Source of the DNA: Mycoplasmopsis bovigenitalium
Lineage (GTDB): Bacteria > Bacillota_I > Bacilli_A > Mycoplasmatales > Metamycoplasmataceae
Direction of reading: 5' to 3'
Assembly: GCF_002356075.1 (NCBI RefSeq)
Contig: NZ_AP017902.1
Location: 496,001-560,000 of the forward strand
Length of the DNA: 64,000 nt
A program made the position numbers and the translations under genes. The notes beneath the pieces were generated by a model. The model was not told where the DNA came from and ran no database searches. It saw nothing but the letters and a program-made list of their open reading frames with translations. This document shows, in pieces, positions 61,617 to 64,000 of this stretch. Position 1 is the first letter of the stretch, and every line of letters starts with the position of its first letter.

Positions 61617-62309
61617 TTATTTCTCAATTTTAACTTTAATTCCAGGACCCATTGTAGGTGAAACAACTAAGTTTTGCATGTAAGCACCCTTAACGGCTGA
61701 TGGTTTAAGTTTTTTGATTAATGAAATTACTGTTTGTGCGTTTTCAACAAGTTTGGTTGTCTCCATTGAAACTTTACCAATTTGTGTATGAACAATACCA
61801 GCTTTGTCAGTTCTATAGTTTGCTTTACCTTTTTTAAGTTCTTCAACTGCTTTTTCAGGAGTTGGTGTAACTGTTCCAGTTTTTGGGTTAGGCATTAGAC
61901 CTTTAGGTCCAAGTTTTTTACCATATTTACCTAAAACTGGCATCATTGTTGGGTCAGCAACCATAACATCGAAGTCAAAATCGTCTTCTTTAATTTTTTG
62001 TTCTAATGCTGATGCGTCAACTACTTGGTCAGCACCAGCAGCTTTAGCTAATTTTTGTTTTTCTGCATTATTTGTTACAACTAAAACTCTAACAGTTTTA
62101 CCAGTACCGTTTGGTAGTAAAACCGCACCACGTAATTGTTGGTCTGCTTTACGAACGTCTAAGTTTAATTTGAATACTAATTCAATTGATCCGTCAAATT
62201 TTGTGTATGAAGTTCTTTTTGCCAATTCAATAGCTTCTGTTAAATCGTAAGCAACTGTTCTATCAAATGATTCTCTAGCTGCTCTAATTTTTTTACCAAC
62301 TTTAGCCAT
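61617..62309 (-). CDS. rplA: 50S ribosomal protein L1
   Basis: The 230-residue protein has the L1 blocks FDGSIELVFKLNLDVRKADQ, GKTVRVLVV, MPVLGKYGKKLGPKGLMPNP and YRTDKAGIVHTQIG. L1 binds the 23S rRNA stalk and in many bacteria represses its own L11-L1 mRNA. The start overlaps the rplK stop as TAATG with GGAG upstream. Codon use is the most regular in the window and no TGA-Trp is used. Confidence 0.98.
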   Translation of the reverse strand: MAKVGKKIRAARESFDRTVAYDLTEAIELAKRTSYTKFDGSIELVFKLNLDVRKADQQLRGAVLLPNGTGKTVRVLVVTNNAEKQKLAKAAGADQVVDASALEQKIKEDDFDFDVMVADPTMMPVLGKYGKKLGPKGLMPNPKTGTVTPTPEKAVEELKKGKANYRTDKAGIVHTQIGKVSMETTKLVENAQTVISLIKKLKPSAVKGAYMQNLVVSPTMGPGIKVKIEK

Positions 62310-62758
62310 TATTTGTCTCCTTTAGAAGCTTCTTCATAACCTTCAATTGAAATACCCATATTTCTTGCTGTACCAGCAATTGTTCTCATAGCAGCCTCAA
62401 TGTCGTCTGTGTTTAAGTCAACTAATTTGTATTGAGCTATTTCTCTTAATTGATCAACAGTAATTGAACCAACTTTTGTAGTTTTAGCATTTGAACTACC
62501 TTTTGGTAATTTAGCAGCTTGAATTAGTTTGTAACTTGCAGGAGCTGTGAAAACTTTAAACTCAAATGACTTGTCATTGTAAACAGTAATTTGTACAGGA
62601 ACTGGTTCGTCCCCTCTATCACGTGTAGCATCGTTAAATGCACGTGTAAAATCAGGCATGTTGATACCAACACCAGCTAGTGCTGGACCTGGTTTTGCTT
62701 GTCCGGCTTTAAATTGTAATTTACGAACACGAACAATATCAGCTTTTGATTTTGCCAT
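62309..62758 (-). CDS. rplK: 50S ribosomal protein L11
   Basis: The 149-residue protein has the L11 start VRKLQFKAGQAKPGPALAGVGINMPDF and the C-terminal domain VDQLREIAQYKLVDLNT ... AMRTIAGTARNMGISIEG. It forms the stalk base with 23S rRNA. The ATG follows GAAAGGA. The promoter is at 62843-62871, leaving a leader of about 78 bases that may hold an L1-binding site. Confidence 0.98.
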   Translation of the reverse strand: MAKSKADIVRVRKLQFKAGQAKPGPALAGVGINMPDFTRAFNDATRDRGDEPVPVQITVYNDKSFEFKVFTAPASYKLIQAAKLPKGSSNAKTTKVGSITVDQLREIAQYKLVDLNTDDIEAAMRTIAGTARNMGISIEGYEEASKGDK

Positions 62759-62842
62759 AATATTTATCCTTTCGATAATTGTGGTTCTAGCGATATAAAT
62801 CTCCCACTAGTTTAGAGGCAACTTAATATAAATTGCTTTTTA

Positions 62843-62871
62843 ATTATATATATATAAATTAAATTGAGCAA
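62843..62871 (-). promoter_or_regulatory. rplK-rplA promoter
   Basis: On the minus strand, TTGCTC (62871-62866) is separated by 17 bases from TATAAT (62848-62843). It is the most complete housekeeping promoter seen here. The following leader contains GTGGGAG and could carry an L1 autorepression site; that part is inference. Confidence 0.65.
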
Positions 62872-62962
62872 AAAAATAATTTTATCCAATTAATTTTACT
62901 ATTTGAATAGCAAAATGAATAAATTAGTAAAAAAGTAAATTAAAATATTTTTGATTTTAAAA

Positions 62963-63526
62963 TTATTTTTTTGCAAAAACTAAATTTTCATTGAATTGTC
63001 AAAGTCCTTTTTTAGATTTTTTGGCAATTGACTGTATGGCAATTAATTCATCATAATAATTCATTATTTCATTTTTATTATTTCAATATGTTAATTTATT
63101 TCTTGTTTTAGAAATATATTTGACTCTTGCTAAACCCTCAGAAATTAGTTCTTTTGCAACATCCTTATTCTTAAAATTTTTGACAATTGCAACCAACCTA
63201 TTGTATTTATCCTTAGAGTGTATTTCTATATGAATTGGCTTTTTGGAACAAATTGAATATAAATAGTTTTTTGCTTTATTAGCATAAATATTTTCAAGTT
63301 TAGCAACCTTATTATATTTTTTTAAGGTTTCAGGGGTATCAATTCCAAGTATTCTTATTGAATTAAATTGGTTGCTCTTTTTGTCAAAATATCTAATTGT
63401 ATCTCCGTCAATTATAGTGTAATTTTCAATGGTCAATTGATTAGATTTTCTAGCAAATGAAACTACGCACGAATTTGCAACTAATGGGATAAAAGCAATT
63501 GATAATAGTTTAAATATTTTGTTCAT
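62963..63526 (-). CDS. Lipoprotein thermonuclease (SNase family)
   Basis: The 187-residue protein starts MNKIFKLLSIAFIPLVANS then Cys, a lipobox, so it should be tethered outside the membrane. The SNase domain has IDGDTIRYF, RILGIDTPET (catalytic Arg and Glu of the RxxGIDTPE block), SKDKYNRLVA (second Arg) and a C-terminal helix AKKSKKGLWQ. It likely degrades host nucleic acid to supply nucleotides. Two TGA-Trp codons in the last 40 residues mean the true stop is at 62963, not 63083. Confidence 0.9.
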
Positions 63527-63590
63527 ACTTTTTATATGATTTATTATGATTTTGTTTTAAGAAAAAAACTTTTTTAATAAAAAAAGCAAT

Positions 63591-64000
63591 TTAATTGTTG
63601 AACTTTTTGTTTAAAAGTTCCTCAACAATTTTAATTGCTTTAGTTGGGTTTACTTGGCCACCCGATATTTTCATTAATGAACCTTGAACCATTTTTAGAA
63701 CTCTTTCAGGTCTTTCTGGGTATTCATTAATAACCTTTTCATTCTCTAAAATTATCTGATTTACTCATTTTTCAATTGTATTGGTATCAGAAATTTGTTC
63801 CAATGAATGCTCTTTAACTAGTGTATTTATATCGCCTTTGAAATTTACTAAAAGTGGTATTAATTTTTTAAATGAGCGACCGCTAATTATTTCTTTATCC
63901 ATTAAATCAATGGCTTGTTCTAGTAATTTTGCTTGGATATTTAAGTCAATAACGTGACACTGCTTTGAATTAGCTAGCGAAACTAGTTCGGCAAAAAATA
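63591..64000 (-). CDS. gatB: Aspartyl/glutamyl-tRNA amidotransferase subunit B, C-terminal part
   Basis: Only the last 136 residues or so are in the window; the 5' part lies past the right edge. The sequence includes the YqeY-type tail domain with NFKGDINTLVKEHSLEQISD, NEKVINEYPERPERVLKMVQGSLMKISGGQVNPTKAIKIVEELL, ending before TAA at 63591. The block GSLMKxSxGQxNP is characteristic of the GatB end. GatB, with GatA and GatC, converts Glu-tRNA-Gln to Gln-tRNA-Gln. Confidence 0.9.

Noticed and set aside
62759-62842. Riboswitch upstream of rplK
   Set aside because: The leader is only about 78 bases and shows no known riboswitch core; at most an L1-binding site is possible.

Overview
The window is AT-rich DNA from a mollicute, most likely a Mycoplasma-type species of the hominis/synoviae/bovis side of the group. 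TGA is read as tryptophan throughout: almost every real gene runs through several in-frame TGA codons and ends at TAA or TAG. There are lipoproteins with lipoboxes, no cell-wall genes, short intergenic spaces and two mycoplasma-style insertion sequences. The species cannot be fixed from this window.

Layout. 1-8661 (+): end of pth, tilS, ftsH, a Cof-type HAD phosphatase, a short RNase HIII, a GIY-YIG/DUF4357 protein, an MFS transporter and fmt. 8694-12221 (-): tRNA-Thr and a lipoprotein/S8 protease pair. 12462-14866: msrB, followed by an intact IS1634-type element flanked by a 75-bp direct repeat. 14989-19398 (-): a tightly overlapping five-gene operon (luciferase-like monooxygenase, GcvH-like protein, class M sirtuin, lipoate ligase, old-yellow-enzyme-type oxidoreductase). 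This is the known lipoyl-linked ADP-ribosylation operon, but with no macrodomain gene. 19737-23547 (+): a second S8 protease/lipoprotein pair. 23600-24490: tandem relics of IS ends. 24766-29916 (+): a membrane protein, LicD, a broken LicC-like gene, and a fusion of a degenerate phosphohexomutase to a flippase-like membrane domain. 30226-32137 (-): a glycosyltransferase and a HAD phosphatase. 32529-50114 (+): a small membrane protein and two adjacent giant helical surface proteins of about 2,890 residues each, the first needing a -1 frameshift. 50225-55482 (-): RNase HII, a membrane/SAP-like protein, RluD-type synthase, nitroreductase, a double LicA-like kinase and a Nudix hydrolase. 55506-57308 (+): a fused phosphate-type ABC permease. 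57362-64000 (-): acpP, prmC, prfA, an IS3-family element inserted in a membrane-protein stop codon, rplA, rplK, a secreted nuclease and the end of gatB.

How it works together. The sirtuin operon would attach lipoate to a small carrier, ADP-ribosylate the carrier and couple this to two flavin enzymes, which suggests a redox-gated modification. LicA-like, LicD and remains of LicC point to past or partial phosphocholine decoration of surface glycans. The two protease/lipoprotein pairs and the giant proteins are the likely host-facing part.

Two genome-style features recur. Many genes have a TATAAT box only 6-9 bases before the start codon with no Shine-Dalgarno site, so their mRNAs should be leaderless or nearly so. 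Genes inside operons are often joined by TAATG stop/start overlaps with a good Shine-Dalgarno site.
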